DNA of 64,000 nt, taken from positions 37,110,294-37,174,293 of the forward strand of contig OZ024856.1 in assembly GCA_964017155.1 (NCBI GenBank), in the 5' to 3' direction. The notes under the pieces are model-generated. The model worked only from the letters and a program-made list of their open reading frames with translations. It was not told the origin of the DNA and ran no database searches. Origin of the DNA: Oasisia sp. SBJ-2009. Its lineage: Eukaryota; Annelida; Polychaeta; Sabellida; Siboglinidae. The stretch's first letter is position 1; each line of letters opens with the position of its first letter. Position numbers and translations under genes: made by a program. Positions 1 through 11,800 of the stretch are shown one piece after another.

Positions 1-1630
1 GTGAGACTGGGGTGTATGAGTGAGATGGTGTGTATGAGTGAGACAGGAGGTGTATGAGTGAGACGGGGGTGTATGAGTGAGACAGGGTGTATGAGTGAGA
101 CAGGGGGTGTATGAGTGAGACAGGGGGTGTATGAGGGAGACGGGGTGTATGAGTGAGATGGTGTGTATGAGTGAGACAGGGGGTGTATGAGTGAGACGCG
201 GTGTATGAGTGAGACAGGGGGTGTATAAGTGAGACAGGGTGTATGAGTGAGACAGGAGGTGTATGAGTGAGACAGGGGGTGTATGAGTGGAACAGGGGGT
301 GTATGAGTGAGACAGGGGGTGTATAAGTGAGACAGGGGGTGTATGAGTGAGACAGGGGGTGTATCAGTGAGACAGGAGGTGTATCAGTGAGACTGGGATG
401 TATGAGTGAGACAGGGGGTGTATGAGTGAGACTGGGGTGTATGAGAGACAGGGGGTGTATGAGTGAGACAGGAGATGTATGAGTGAGACAGGGGGTGTAT
501 GAGTGAGACAGGGGGTGTATGAGTGAGACAGGGGATGTATGAGTGAGACAGGGGGTGTATAAGTGAGACAGGGGGTGTATGAGTGAGACAGGATGTGTAT
601 GAGTGAGACAGGGGGTGTATGAGTGAGACAGGGGGTGTATGAGTGAGACAGGGGGTGTATGAGTGAGACGGGGTGTATGAGTGAGACAGGGGGTGTATGA
701 GTGAGACAGGGGGTGTATGAGTAAGACAGGGGGTGTATGAGTGAGACGGGGTGTATGAAAGAGACAGGTGGTGTATGAGTGAGACAGGGGGTGTATGAAT
801 GAGACAGGCGGTGTATGAGTGAGACAGGGGGTGTGTGAGTGAGACAGGGGGTGTATGAGTGAGACAGGGGGTGTATGAGTGAGACAGGGGGTGTATCAGT
901 GAGACAGGAGGTGTATCAGTGAGACTGGGGTGTATGAGTGAGACAGGGGGTGTATGAGTGAGACTGGGGTGTATGAGTGAGACAGGGGGTGTATGAGTGA
1001 GACAGGGGGTGTATGAGTGAGACGGGGTGTATGAGTGAGACAGGGGGTGTATGAGTGAGACAGGGGGTGTATGAGTGAGACAGGGGGTGTATGAGTGAGA
1101 CAGGGGTGTATGAATGAGACAGGCGGTGTATGAGTGAGACAGGGGGTGTATGAGTGAGACACGGGGTGTATCAGTGAGACAGGAGGTGTATCAGTGAGAC
1201 TGGGGTGTATGTGTGAGACAGGGGGTGTATGAGTGAGACTGGGGTGTATGAGTGAGACAGGGGGTGTATGAGTGAGACAGGGGGTGTATGAGTGAGACAG
1301 GGGGTGTATGAGTGAGACGGGGTGTATGAGTGAGACAGGGGGTGTATGAGTGAGACAGGGGGTGTATGAGTGAGACATGGGGTGTATGAGTGAGACAGGG
1401 GGTGTATGAGTGAGACAGGCAGTGTATCAGTGAGACAGGGTGTTTGAGTGAGACAGGGGATGTATGAGGGAGACGGGGTGTATGAGTGAGACAGGGGGTG
1501 TATGAGTGAGACAGGGGGTGTATGAGTGAGACAGCGGGTGTATGAGTGAGACAGGGGGTGTATGAGTGAGACAGCGGGTGTATTAATGAGACAGGCGGTG
1601 TATCAGTGAGACAGGGGGTGTATGAGTGAG
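1..1630. repeat. Minisatellite, 18-20 bp GT/GA-rich unit
   Basis: About 80 imperfect copies of a unit like GTGTATGAGTGAGACAGGGG run from the window edge to about 1630. Copies differ by single substitutions and by one- or two-base changes in the G run; some have TATCAG or a missing G. The array continues off the left edge. It gives stop-free frames on the minus strand, but these encode only repeats of a short His/Thr/Pro/Ser peptide and are not a gene. Confidence 0.97.
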
Positions 1631-2844
1631 AAACAGTAAGTCAATTAGCAAATTTAATTAGGTGAAATACATCATGTGTCGTCCAACAATGGGTTTCTCG
1701 TCTTGTGTGTTTGCACTTATTTGAATGGTCTGTGGGTAGTTACTGTCACAGCATTAGTTATGACCTTGTGTCTGGTGTCCCCAGGGCCTTTCTGCCCATG
1801 GAGGGAACTGTGATGTGTTTGTCACCTTTTGTTTACAAGACACCTTCTACAGACAGGAAACATGTTATGAGACTAGATAAATCAGACACACACACACCAT
1901 TGTCAAGAGACTGACTTCTTCCTGATAATAACTTCCTAGTTTTTTAGTGTCGTACAAAACACAGTAAGATTTCACATAAGTTTTTCTGTAACATACAAGA
2001 GAGTTTGTATCTAGAAGAACAGTCATACAATGCATGATTCATCCTTGTTGTGTACACATATATAATTGCATTTACAACTTTGGCAGTGCAATTGTCCTGG
2101 GGCTCGTTTCATGTATAATGATCAATAAAGCATATCTTAGCATATCTCTTATCGGTGGACGCCCCCGGCCCTGTGAGACCACAAGTAATATACGGTGACT
2201 GACCACTTCATGCTACACAGTCATGTCTGTCTCCATGAGTCAAAAGCACCCCGGACACGCGTGGCCGAGTTTCTTGACCTGCTGTCGACACGGTTCAGTG
2301 AACACGGTCCTTGTGTGATCGCAGGAGCAGAAGTAGCTGTACACATACACACTCACACTCACACACGTGTTGCTCCATGTGACTCGCGGTGTGTTTGCTT
2401 CGGTCTACGAGTGTGGGAACCTTTGCCTCGACCCATTGTGGTGCAGGTGGACAGTGGTCACAACAGCCCCCCGGTGCGAGGACTTGCCCGTGGTAGTCTA
2501 TTAGTCGAGTTTGTGAACCTGTTATAATGCCAACCCCCTGGAGAGTTGTTGTCATATAGGCCTGACATGTGGAGGATTACAGATACTTGCCACAGAGTTC
2601 TTATGTGATTCTGCCTCATATGGCAGTAGGACGGCTCACAGGTTAGACTCACACTCAGACAACTGGTCACCAGGTATGTGTAGCCGCTGAAGATGCATCT
2701 TGAAAGGTTGATAAATGATCACCCTCGTGTACGTATCTGTCCAACTGTTCCTGGGGTATTTGTCCAGGTTAATAGACGACTAAGTTTCATTTTCTGTCAC
2801 CGAAATGGTCCAGTGTATGTCAAGGACTAATTGACCATTAGCAG
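1631..2844. other. Non-coding flank, nothing recognised
   Basis: Unique-looking sequence between two minisatellites. Short open frames exist on both strands but have no recognisable homology and no convincing splice context. A 5' untranslated exon of the CEP170-family gene could lie here or further left; I cannot identify one. Confidence 0.5.
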
Positions 2845-3300
2845 GAACACTGGGCTGTGTGTTGAACACTGGGCTGTATGTTGAACACTGGGCTGTGTTG
2901 AACCCTGGGCTGTGTGTTGAACACTGGGCTGTGTATTGAACACTGGGCTGTGTGTTGAACACTGGGCTGTGTGTTGAACACTGGGCTGTGTGCTGAACAC
3001 TGGGCTGTGTGCTGAACACTGGGCTGTGTGTTGAACACTGGGCTGTGTGTTGAACACTGGGCTGTGTGCTGAACACTGGGATGTGTGCTGAACACTGGGC
3101 TGTGTGTTGAACACTGGGCTGTGTGTTGAACACTGGGCTGTGTGTTGAACACTGGGCTGTGTGTTGAACACTGGGCTGTGTGTTGAACTCTGGGCTGTGT
3201 GCTGAACACTGGGCTGTGTGTTGAACACTGGGCTGTGTGTTGAACACTGGGCTGTGTGCTGAACACTGGGCTGTGTGTTGAACACTGGGCTGTGTGTTGA
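2845..3300. repeat. Minisatellite, 19-bp unit
   Basis: About 24 copies of a unit like GTGTGTTGAACACTGGGCT, with T/C variation (GTTGAA or GCTGAA) and a few shortened copies near the left end. Each unit contains the short dyad TTGAACA...TGTGTTG. Stop-free frames across it on the minus strand are repeat artefacts. Confidence 0.97.
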
Positions 3301-3954
3301 ATAGGCTGTCTATGCTACATGCTACATGTGTCTGTGTGTGCGTTTGTACAGTCACTTTGTGAACAGATTGTTGTGACTGTTCTGCCTAGATTGCGTAGAC
3401 CGGCTAGACTGCCTAGACTGTTCTATGTGAAACCTAGCATGCCTAATACACTCTCCCCTGAATTCTGTCAGATGGAGGTACACAGTTTCACCTCTGTCTC
3501 ATGTTATGGTGTACATTTTTATTGTCTACACAGTCTCATACAATACTGTGTGTACAAGAGTTGTTTCCTATAGACTCATGTACAGTCTCATATACAGTCT
3601 AATGTATCTACTATCTATCTATCCGACTAAAGTGTGCATTCTTATACATAACACATGTTTATAGTGTGTCATGTATAGTGTCATGTACATATTGTCTCGT
3701 GTATGTGTGTTTACACTCAGATTGATGGTCCTCAGTTGATTGTGCACTTACCTCACAGGTACACTTTGAATGTATGTGAACAGGAAACTACATACACAGG
3801 TTGTTTACAGTTTGACAGTGGCCAGAAATTACCTGTTGTTTATGGTTCATATGTTAAGCATTGTCCACCTGAATTGGTTGTATGGCTGTAAATAGGCAGT
3901 GTGCTCACTGCCACAGACACTGGCTGTCTAGACGATATGGAAAGACACAATTTA
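3301..3954. other. Non-coding flank, nothing recognised
   Basis: T-rich sequence with weak CTAGACTG-type and TCATGTACAGT-type short repeats. No exon or element recognised. Confidence 0.4.
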
Positions 3955-4659
3955 TAAAGTGTCAGGTTTGGTTGGGTGGATGAAAACTATTGTCAGATAC
4001 ATAAAGTGTCAGGTTTGGTTGGGTGGATGAAACTATTGTCAGATACATAAAGTGTCAGGTTTGGTTGGGTGGATGAAACTATTGTCAGATACATAAAGTG
4101 TCAGGTTTGGTTGGGTGGATGAAACTATTGTCAGATACATAAAGTGTCAGGTTTGGTTGGGTGGATGAAACTATTGACAGATACATAAAGTGTCAGGTTT
4201 GGTTGGGTGGATGAAACTATTGACAGATACATAAAGTGTCAGGTTTGGTTGGGTGGATGAAACTATTGTCAGATACATAAAGTGTCAGGTTTGGTTGGGT
4301 GGATGAAACTATTGACAGATACATAAAGTGTCAGGGTTGGTTGGGTGGATGAAACTATTGACAGATACATAAAGTGTCAGGTTTGGTTGGGTGGATGAAA
4401 CTATTGTCAGATACATAAAGTGTCAGGTTTGGTTGGGTGGATGAAACTATTGACAGATACATAAAGTGTCAGGTTTGGTTGGGTGGATGAAACTATTGAC
4501 AGATACATAAAGTGTCAGGTTTGGTTGGGTGGATGAAACTATTGACAGATACATAAAGTGTCAGGTTTGGTTGGGTGGATGAAACTATTGTCAGATACAT
4601 AAAGTGTCAGGTTTGGTTGGGTGGATGAAACTATTGACAGATACATAAAGTGTCAGGAT
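3955..4659. repeat. Minisatellite, 46-bp unit, highly homogeneous
   Basis: About 15 copies of a 46-bp unit containing ATAAAGTGTCAGGTTTGG followed by TTGGGTGGATGAAACTATTG and (T/A)CAGATAC. Copies are nearly identical, differing mainly at one T/A position (TTGTCAG or TTGACAG), so the array is young or actively homogenised. Degenerate copies with related words (GTCAGGCTTGATTTAATGGATG) continue to about 4870. Confidence 0.97.
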
Positions 4660-4885
4660 TAGTTGATGTGATGAAGGTACCATAGTGTCCGATACACAAT
4701 GTTTTGGTTGAATGGGTGAAGATAGTGGCAGTTATATGTACAAAGAATCAAGCATGATTTAGTATAAGAAGATTATGCAAGCTGCATATAGGTCAGGCTT
4801 GAATTAATGGATGACAATTGGGTGGGATACAGAATATGTCAGGCTTGATTTAATGGATGAAGATCATGTTAAATACAGAATATGT

Positions 4886-5390
4886 TGGTTGTGTCACACA
4901 CAATGGGCTAGGTTTGGTTGTGTCACACACAATGTGCTGGGTTTGGTTGTGTCACACATAATGTGCTAGGTTTGGTTGTGTCACACACAATGTGCTAGGT
5001 TTGGTTGTGTCACACACAATGTGCTAGGTTTGGTTGTGTCACACACAGTGTGTTAGGTTTGGTTGTGTCACACACAATGTGCTAGGTTTGGTTGTGTCAC
5101 ACACAATGTGCTAGGTTTGGTTGTGTCACACACAATGTGCTAGGTTTGGTTGTGTCACACACAGTGTGTTAGGTTTGGTTGTGTCACACACAATGTGCTA
5201 GGTTTGGTTGTGTCACACACAGTGTGTTAGGTTTGGTTGTGTCACACACAATGTGCTAGATTTGGTTGTGTCACACACAGTGTGTTAGGTTTGGTTGTGT
5301 CACACACAATGTGCTAGGTTTGGTTGTGTCACACACAATGTGCTAGGTTTGGTTGTGTCACACACAATGTGCTAGGTTTGGTTGAGTTGA
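4886..5390. repeat. Minisatellite, 29-bp unit
   Basis: About 17 copies of a 29-bp unit, GGTTGTGTCACACACAATG then TGCTAGGTTT. The main variant is AATGTGCTAG or AGTGTGTTAG. The array begins next to the decayed tail of the preceding 46-bp array and shares its word AGGTTTGGTTG, so one may have grown out of the other. Confidence 0.96.
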
Positions 5391-5759
5391 TAGGAGGAGT
5401 TGAAGATAACACTAGACTGTTTTTCAGATGGTTTAGAGATATGAAACAATCAGTTACACAAATAACAGGGAGGGTATTCAAAGTTCCAAAGCATCCATCT
5501 GTGAAGATGTATATTGTTGGCTAACTGTAGGGAGAGCTTCATGCTTTGTCCCTCATACAGTATTACCTAACAAAGAACGTACTTCGTCAATGCCAGCACG
5601 ATGAACAACCAACAAGAGTATTTGTCATCAAAGCTGTTTTATCTCGGAAACATAAACATAGATTTTATGTGAACAAATGGACTCAATATGTTATATATGA
5701 CACAGAACATATTTACAGTCATGTCATACCTATATGCTGAGTACTGGTGTTGTTTGCAG
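5391..5759. other. Sequence upstream of first coding exon
   Basis: No coding signal recognised. It ends in a polypyrimidine-containing acceptor (TGTTGTTTGCAG, AG at 5758-5759) six bases before the CEP170-family start codon. The 5' UTR is therefore spliced and the promoter lies further upstream, probably outside the window. Confidence 0.6.
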
Positions 5760-5765
5760 GACAAG

Positions 5766-5879
5766 ATGACAGACAACTTGTCGCCATGGTGTCTCGTGGA
5801 CTCTGGCGGCCAGCAGACCAACATGCCTCCAGCCTCACTGGTGGTTGGGTCGCAGGAGGACTGTGACATCAGGGTCGAG
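5766..5879 (+). CDS. CEP170: CEP170 exon 1: start of FHA domain
   Basis: Encodes residues 1-38, beginning MTDNLSPWCLVDSGG, which aligns with the vertebrate CEP170 start (SWFLVSSGG). The exon starts at 5760 with six untranslated bases before the ATG. The donor is GAG|GTATGT, phase 0. The family's VGRDDC segment is here VGSQEDC (residues 27-33), so the FHA arginine of the GR pair is replaced by serine 29. Confidence 0.9.
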
Positions 5880-8800
5880 GTATGTGTCTGTGGAACGAGA
5901 CACCAGATGGGTCTGTCTGTCTCGTGAATTCACTCATGTCATTCACAATAGTAGATCATTGCCTGTAATCATATGTGATTCGTATAATTTGATATCACAA
6001 TTAATCTTCATGAGATCTTCTCACATACTTCTCCTACTGTTTCTCACACCCTGTGTGGTCTTGCTAACCTCTCGTGTATTTCTAAGGTATTGGTGATCCA
6101 TTCGTTATAATTATTATTATTATCTAAACCCAGTTTTGTTTAAATATTTTCAGTTAATAAGTGACGACATTCTGTGTGATAAGCTTAGATGCTGTGACTT
6201 TAAACCTTCACAGTTTGCTTTATGTTAAATATTATCTCGTGTTCAACACAAGTAAAAGAAACATTTAACAGTTGGATCTATGAAGATGTCTATAAACATC
6301 ACTACAACCGCCCACTCACAAGACCTTTGGCGCATTTAAAAAAGAAGAACCATTAATGTTTAATGTAGCGCACAGCATTTAACAACCCTGTTTTTAACTT
6401 TGAGTTCTTAATTAAAGTCGTCACACACAGAGCATTTTGTTGCCACGTTTACCCTCCGTTGACTTTGTGCCACACCCAGGAAAGGGGTATTATGTGGTGG
6501 AGGGGTGTTGTGTTTCTTGTAGTGTTCAAGGGGGTGGAGGTGATAAGGATCAAAGCACTTGGTGACATGACAACTTATTAGAGGTAATGAGGACCCAGCC
6601 CTATAGGGACAGGGCTACTGGCTGCCCTGAAGTGGAGGTGAACACTGAACACAACTGTTTGTAGTTGGGGACTGTCAAGATAACAGCCCAGTGTCTGCTG
6701 ACATGGCTCAGTGAAGTGTCCCAGTCTCCAGGAGTGTGTCAAAGTAACACTCCCAGTGTCTGCTGACATGGCTCAGTGAAGTGTCCCAGTCTCCAGGAGT
6801 GTGTCAAAGTAACACTCCCAGTGTCTGCTGACATGGCTCAGTGAAGTGTCCCAGTCTCCAGGAGAGTGTCAAAGTAACACTCCCAGTGTCTGCTGACATG
6901 GCTCAGTGAAGTGTCCCAAAGTCTCCAGGAGTGTGTCAAAGTAACACTCCCAGTGTCTGCTGACATGGCTCAGTGAAGTGTCCCAGTCTCCAGGAGTGTG
7001 TCAAAGTAACACTCCCAGTGTCTGCTGACATGGCTCAGTGAAGTGTCCCAGTCTCCAGGAGTGTGTCAAAGTAACACTCCCAGTGTCTGCTGACATGGCT
7101 CAGTGAAGTGTCCCAGTCTCCAGGAGTGTCAAAGTAACACTCCCAGTGTCTGCTGACATGGCTCAGTGAAGTGTCCCAGTCTCCAGGAGTGTATCAAAGT
7201 AACACTCCCAGTGTCTGCTGACATGGCTCAGTGAAGTGTCCCAGTCTCCAGGAGTGTCAAAGTAACACTCCCAGTGTCTGCTGACATGGCTCAGTGAAGT
7301 GTCCCAGTCTCCAGGAGAGTATCAAAGTAACACTCCCAGTGTCTGCTGACATGGCTCAGTGAAGTGTCCCAGTCTCCAGGAGTGTCAAAGTAACACTCCC
7401 AGTGTCTGCTGACATGGCTCAGTGAAGTGTCCCAGTCTCCAGGAGTGTATCAAAGTAACACTCCCAGTGTCTGCTGACATGGCTCAGTGAAGTGTCCCAG
7501 TCTCCAGGAGTGTCAAAGTAACACTCCCAGTGTCTGCTGACATGGCTCAGTGAAGTGTCCCAGTCTCCAGGAGTGTGTCAAAGTAACACTCCCAGTGTCT
7601 GCTGACATGGCTCAGTGAAGTGTCCCAGTCTCCAGGAGTGTATCAAAGTAACACTCCCAGTGTCTGCTGACATGGCTCAGTGAAGTGTCCCAGTCTCCAG
7701 GAGTGTCAAAGTAACACTCCCAGTGTCTGCTGACATGGCTCAGTGAAGTGTCCCAGTCTCCAGGAGTGTATCAAAGTAACACTCCCAGTGTCTGCTGACA
7801 TGGCTCAGTGAAGTGTCCCAAAGTATCCAGGAGTGTATCAAAGTAACACTCCCAGTGTCTGCTGACATGGCTCAGTGAAGTGTCCCAAAGTATCCAGGAG
7901 TGTATCAAAGTAACACTTCCAGTGTCTGCTGACATGGCTCAGTGAAGTGTCCCAAAGTCTCAAGGAGAGTGTCAAAGTGATACTGTTTCAGTCTTTTAAG
8001 TTTGGCTTGTTTGGAGTGCTAGTCATTTTGTTACTATAAACGACCAGTTGTTTGTATTGGCATGTGGATGTGAAGATTGTTCTCTGAAGACACTTTGTGT
8101 CTCAGACTCTTAGTACAAGACTTTCCAGACTACAACTGCGACTCATCATGGAGTCCGCAGAAGAAATGTAGCTTCTGTCCTACCTAAATTACCTGACAGT
8201 TCAGGGTTTTTACAGTTTTAGGAACGTAAAAGTAAAACAACAATTGCTAACATTATGTGTAATCCATTCTAATAGACCAGTCAACCTTAATTATAGTTAT
8301 GTTTGCTAAACATTAGGTAAGAATATACAGAGAAACTGTCTTCTGTCTATATGTGTATATAACAACAGTGGCTAGTGTCCAAAATTAATTACTATGTTGT
8401 TTTAAAAAGTGTGCATGCCTTCAGTTGTTAGGTAGTTATTGTATCTGTATTTGTTGAAAGCAACAACGTTAAGGGGTCATCCATAATTATCATCATTTTC
8501 ACAAGCGTACAAACCGTACGCTGGGGGGGAGGGGGTATGACTTGAACGTACGCTTTTTTTTAATATTGAAAAATAATGACAAAAACAAAGTGCCCACTTA
8601 TCGCTCGCTCGCTCATCCTCACACAAGGGAGAGGTAAAGACCGCCAAAACGAAAAGAAAATAGTGCTCCAATGATTTGCTTGTATACTAGTGATTCATCA
8701 GAATGACGCATTATTGCGAAACATGGCAACTGTGAAACACTGTCATCATTTTCACCATTTACATTTGTACACTTTCAAGGGAGGGGGGGGGGGTCAGAAA

Positions 8801-11800
8801 AAGTGTACAGTTTGTACGCTTGTGAAAATGATGATAATTATGGATGACCCCTAAGGAGTCAAATGTAAAAAGGCATGCCCATTGTTTGAAACAAAGAATA
8901 ATACAGTTATGTGTAAACAGTAAGTGGTTAACATATAAACACACATGTGGTGTTTGTAAGTCTAATTGTTGTGAAGTAATTGGGTATGGATAAGTGACTC
9001 TGCATAGTCAATTGTTGTGTAATTGTAGCTCATTACATTTCCCGTTTGAAAGCCTCCAGCGCCTGTCAGGAAGTAGTGTCTGGTGACATGTTCCCCCAGG
9101 CAGACACACCACAACAATGGGCAACAATGTGCCCTTAAGACAATTAACCACAAAGAACAAACTGTGGCATTATGTGCCCTTAAAGAGACTTAATCCACTC
9201 AGAACAATGTGCAATGTCTTGCACATTGGAAGTACTTTTGTTGTGGCCGTTTGACTTGTGACAGTGTTTTGACAGGCGATGTAATCGCTACTGTAATCTC
9301 CACCAGTAAACAGGGCCTGACACATGGAAGGTGCCCAGACACAGGACTAGCCTTGTTCCTTCGGCTGATAACAACTGATTCGATACACGATAACAATGCA
9401 CCAGCTTTCCTGTAGTTGGTCTTATCTCTGGGTGTTATCATGTATGTCTTAGATGCGTGTGGTTTGTGCAGTGAATGGAGATTGTACGACAGTGTATGTA
9501 GGAAGGGATGGCCTCTTGAATGTAGGTACGTAAAAGCAATTTGGAAATAGTCTGTTTAGAATAGAACAATTCTGTACTGACAAGTACAGATGTCTTTTCT
9601 TTCCTAAGTACAGATGTGTACATTGCATCATAGTCCATAGCAATGTGATTGTTGGTTTATTTATAATATTTGCTGGCATTTATATAACAATAATACCTTA
9701 GGTTTGTTCTCCGTTTCAATTACTGTAAATGTTAAATGTTACAAAATATTGCAGCAATAAAATGGCATATTATCGGTTGTTTACTACCAATATTTCAGTA
9801 GGTCTATAATTTTGTATATAAATTCCTGTTTATGTTGTGACAAACTGTGCAGGAGGGGACAATGAAGACTGGTGGGCTTTAAAAATGGTTTTATCAAATC
9901 GGGAGACAGCAGGGATCAGTCATTTTGCCATGAGCTATGGATAATGACTGGTCCCTGCTGACAGGAATGCAGTCTGTTTACCATTGACAACACAATCCAT
10001 TCTTAAGCCAGTTGCCAATGAGTCTTATACCTCTGCATTAGCCGCTGGATTAGCACATTTTGTTCACCTCCCACATAGTTGGAGTCTCGCCACCATTTGT
10101 CTACAGACTTAGTTACCCACGCTACTTACTCTCCTCTGTGGCTTCATTAACCAAACACATGCGGCAGGTTGTTACTCAGTCACAGTTTCTCAAAGTGAAC
10201 GAAAGTAAGTTTGCCCGTACATTGTACATGGCGTGTGAACCGATCAGTTGGGGGACTTGTCAGGTGCATCAGCGGATGTCCCCCATTGCTATGTGTTCGT
10301 AGTGTCACCGTGTGATGGATTACTGCGTGACAGGAAAGTCAGTTTGCTCTTGCGTTTCTCCACAGGTGGGCAGTGTTGACAAACGTCACGCAATGATGAC
10401 CTTTGACCCGGCCACCGAGCAGTTCAGTGTGCAGGATCTCGGAAGCTCAAGTGGGGTAAGACCACTATTGTTTACTGTCCATGGACCCTACTGGGTGTTT
10501 AGTTAATGTTAGTTAATCTAGATGGAACAATCAAATGTGCAAAATGTAGGGGACACTGGGGCAAGTTGAAACTAATTGTGGGTATGGCGGCTTTGTGGGT
10601 AAAGCAGCATGGTTGAGTTGAGAGATTCTGATAGCTCCTTCTGACATTTCTAACCTCTCCCAAGTTTGTTCATTCTGTGTTGTTCCTGTTCACGTAGCTG
10701 TACCTGGTTTTACTAGGCATGGTGGATATTTGTTTCCTGGTAGACTTTGTGTAGTAATTGCAGTGTAGCTGAATGCTTACCCATTTCATAGCTAGTCCTG
10801 GTGTATCATAGTGTTGTTGTTACTATAGACACCAAATTAAAGGGGATATGAATGGATGCATACGTATGATCAGGCCACGTATACATGCACACGTTTTCAC
10901 AAGAAGACATGTACACAAGCAGACACATACGGTCCATCACATTCCCGTACCCTCTAGTAATCCTACTTACTAAATACAAACAGATACATAATGTATGAAA
11001 GACAAACGTGGAGTTTAGTATTAAAACTATACACCAAGTTTCATATATCTTGTTATATTTCCATTTCGACCTTGGATATGTTGCACTTCGAAGACATTTC
11101 ATTTGTGACATGTGACAACCAGCAGCTTGAACCAGCCCCCACCGTTCTTGTGACCACTGACACGCACAGTGTAAACTAACATGATTAATGGCCATGGTTT
11201 TTCACATTTGAAGATGCCACGCCGAATGCATGTGAATGTATTATGATTTTTTCCGCCTGCTAACTATGCAAATCTGATTGCATAATAAGCATGGTATCCT
11301 GTGATTAATCTCTCAGACAAGAGTCTACACACACAAAGGCGAAGTCCTTGGCAGTGGTGGCAGTCAGACCTTATTGAAAGCAATTGTTAACTGACGGCAG
11401 CAGAGTTTACATTGGTCGTGCCTGTCACGTTTTACCAAATGTTTTCAACGCTATACAATGGTATGGAAAGTCAGAAACCTGGCACTATTCCATGGCTGTT
11501 AGTGGTCACACGTACCTACATAGACTTGTCTGTTTTGCTGGCTAATCATCGACTAAGATCTGGGCCAAAGTATGTCTTCTGTGTTAGTTCTCTTTTGTTT
11601 CTCTCTGTGCAACTACCATGCATCTAAAAATAATTAAATTCTCATATTATATTCATATATCCAAAAATATACAATATAAAAAAGTTGGTGTCTGAAAACA
11701 TTATGTCGTTCGTTATATACTATATTTTTGAGTTTATTATTTTTACATTAAAAATATTTGATTTTTTGATTTTTAAGGCTGCCCAGGAGTAAAGTGTACT

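Larger units (their letters stand above)
5880..10365 (+). other. CEP170 intron 1
   Basis: GT-AG intron of about 4.5 kb. It contains a 65-bp minisatellite (6688-7985), a TIR element with TAA duplications (8473-8851) and a long hairpin (9907-9960). The remainder (5880-6687, 7986-8472, 8852-9906, 9961-10365) shows nothing I can name. Confidence 0.8.

Noticed and set aside
896..3355. Minus-strand frames with HTPPVSLI or NTQPSVQH repeats
   Set aside because: Products of the 18-20 bp and 19-bp minisatellites, without start context, domains or non-repeat coding flank.
1..5390. CRISPR-like direct repeats
   Set aside because: Units are directly adjacent tandem copies without unique spacers, in an intron-bearing animal sequence.
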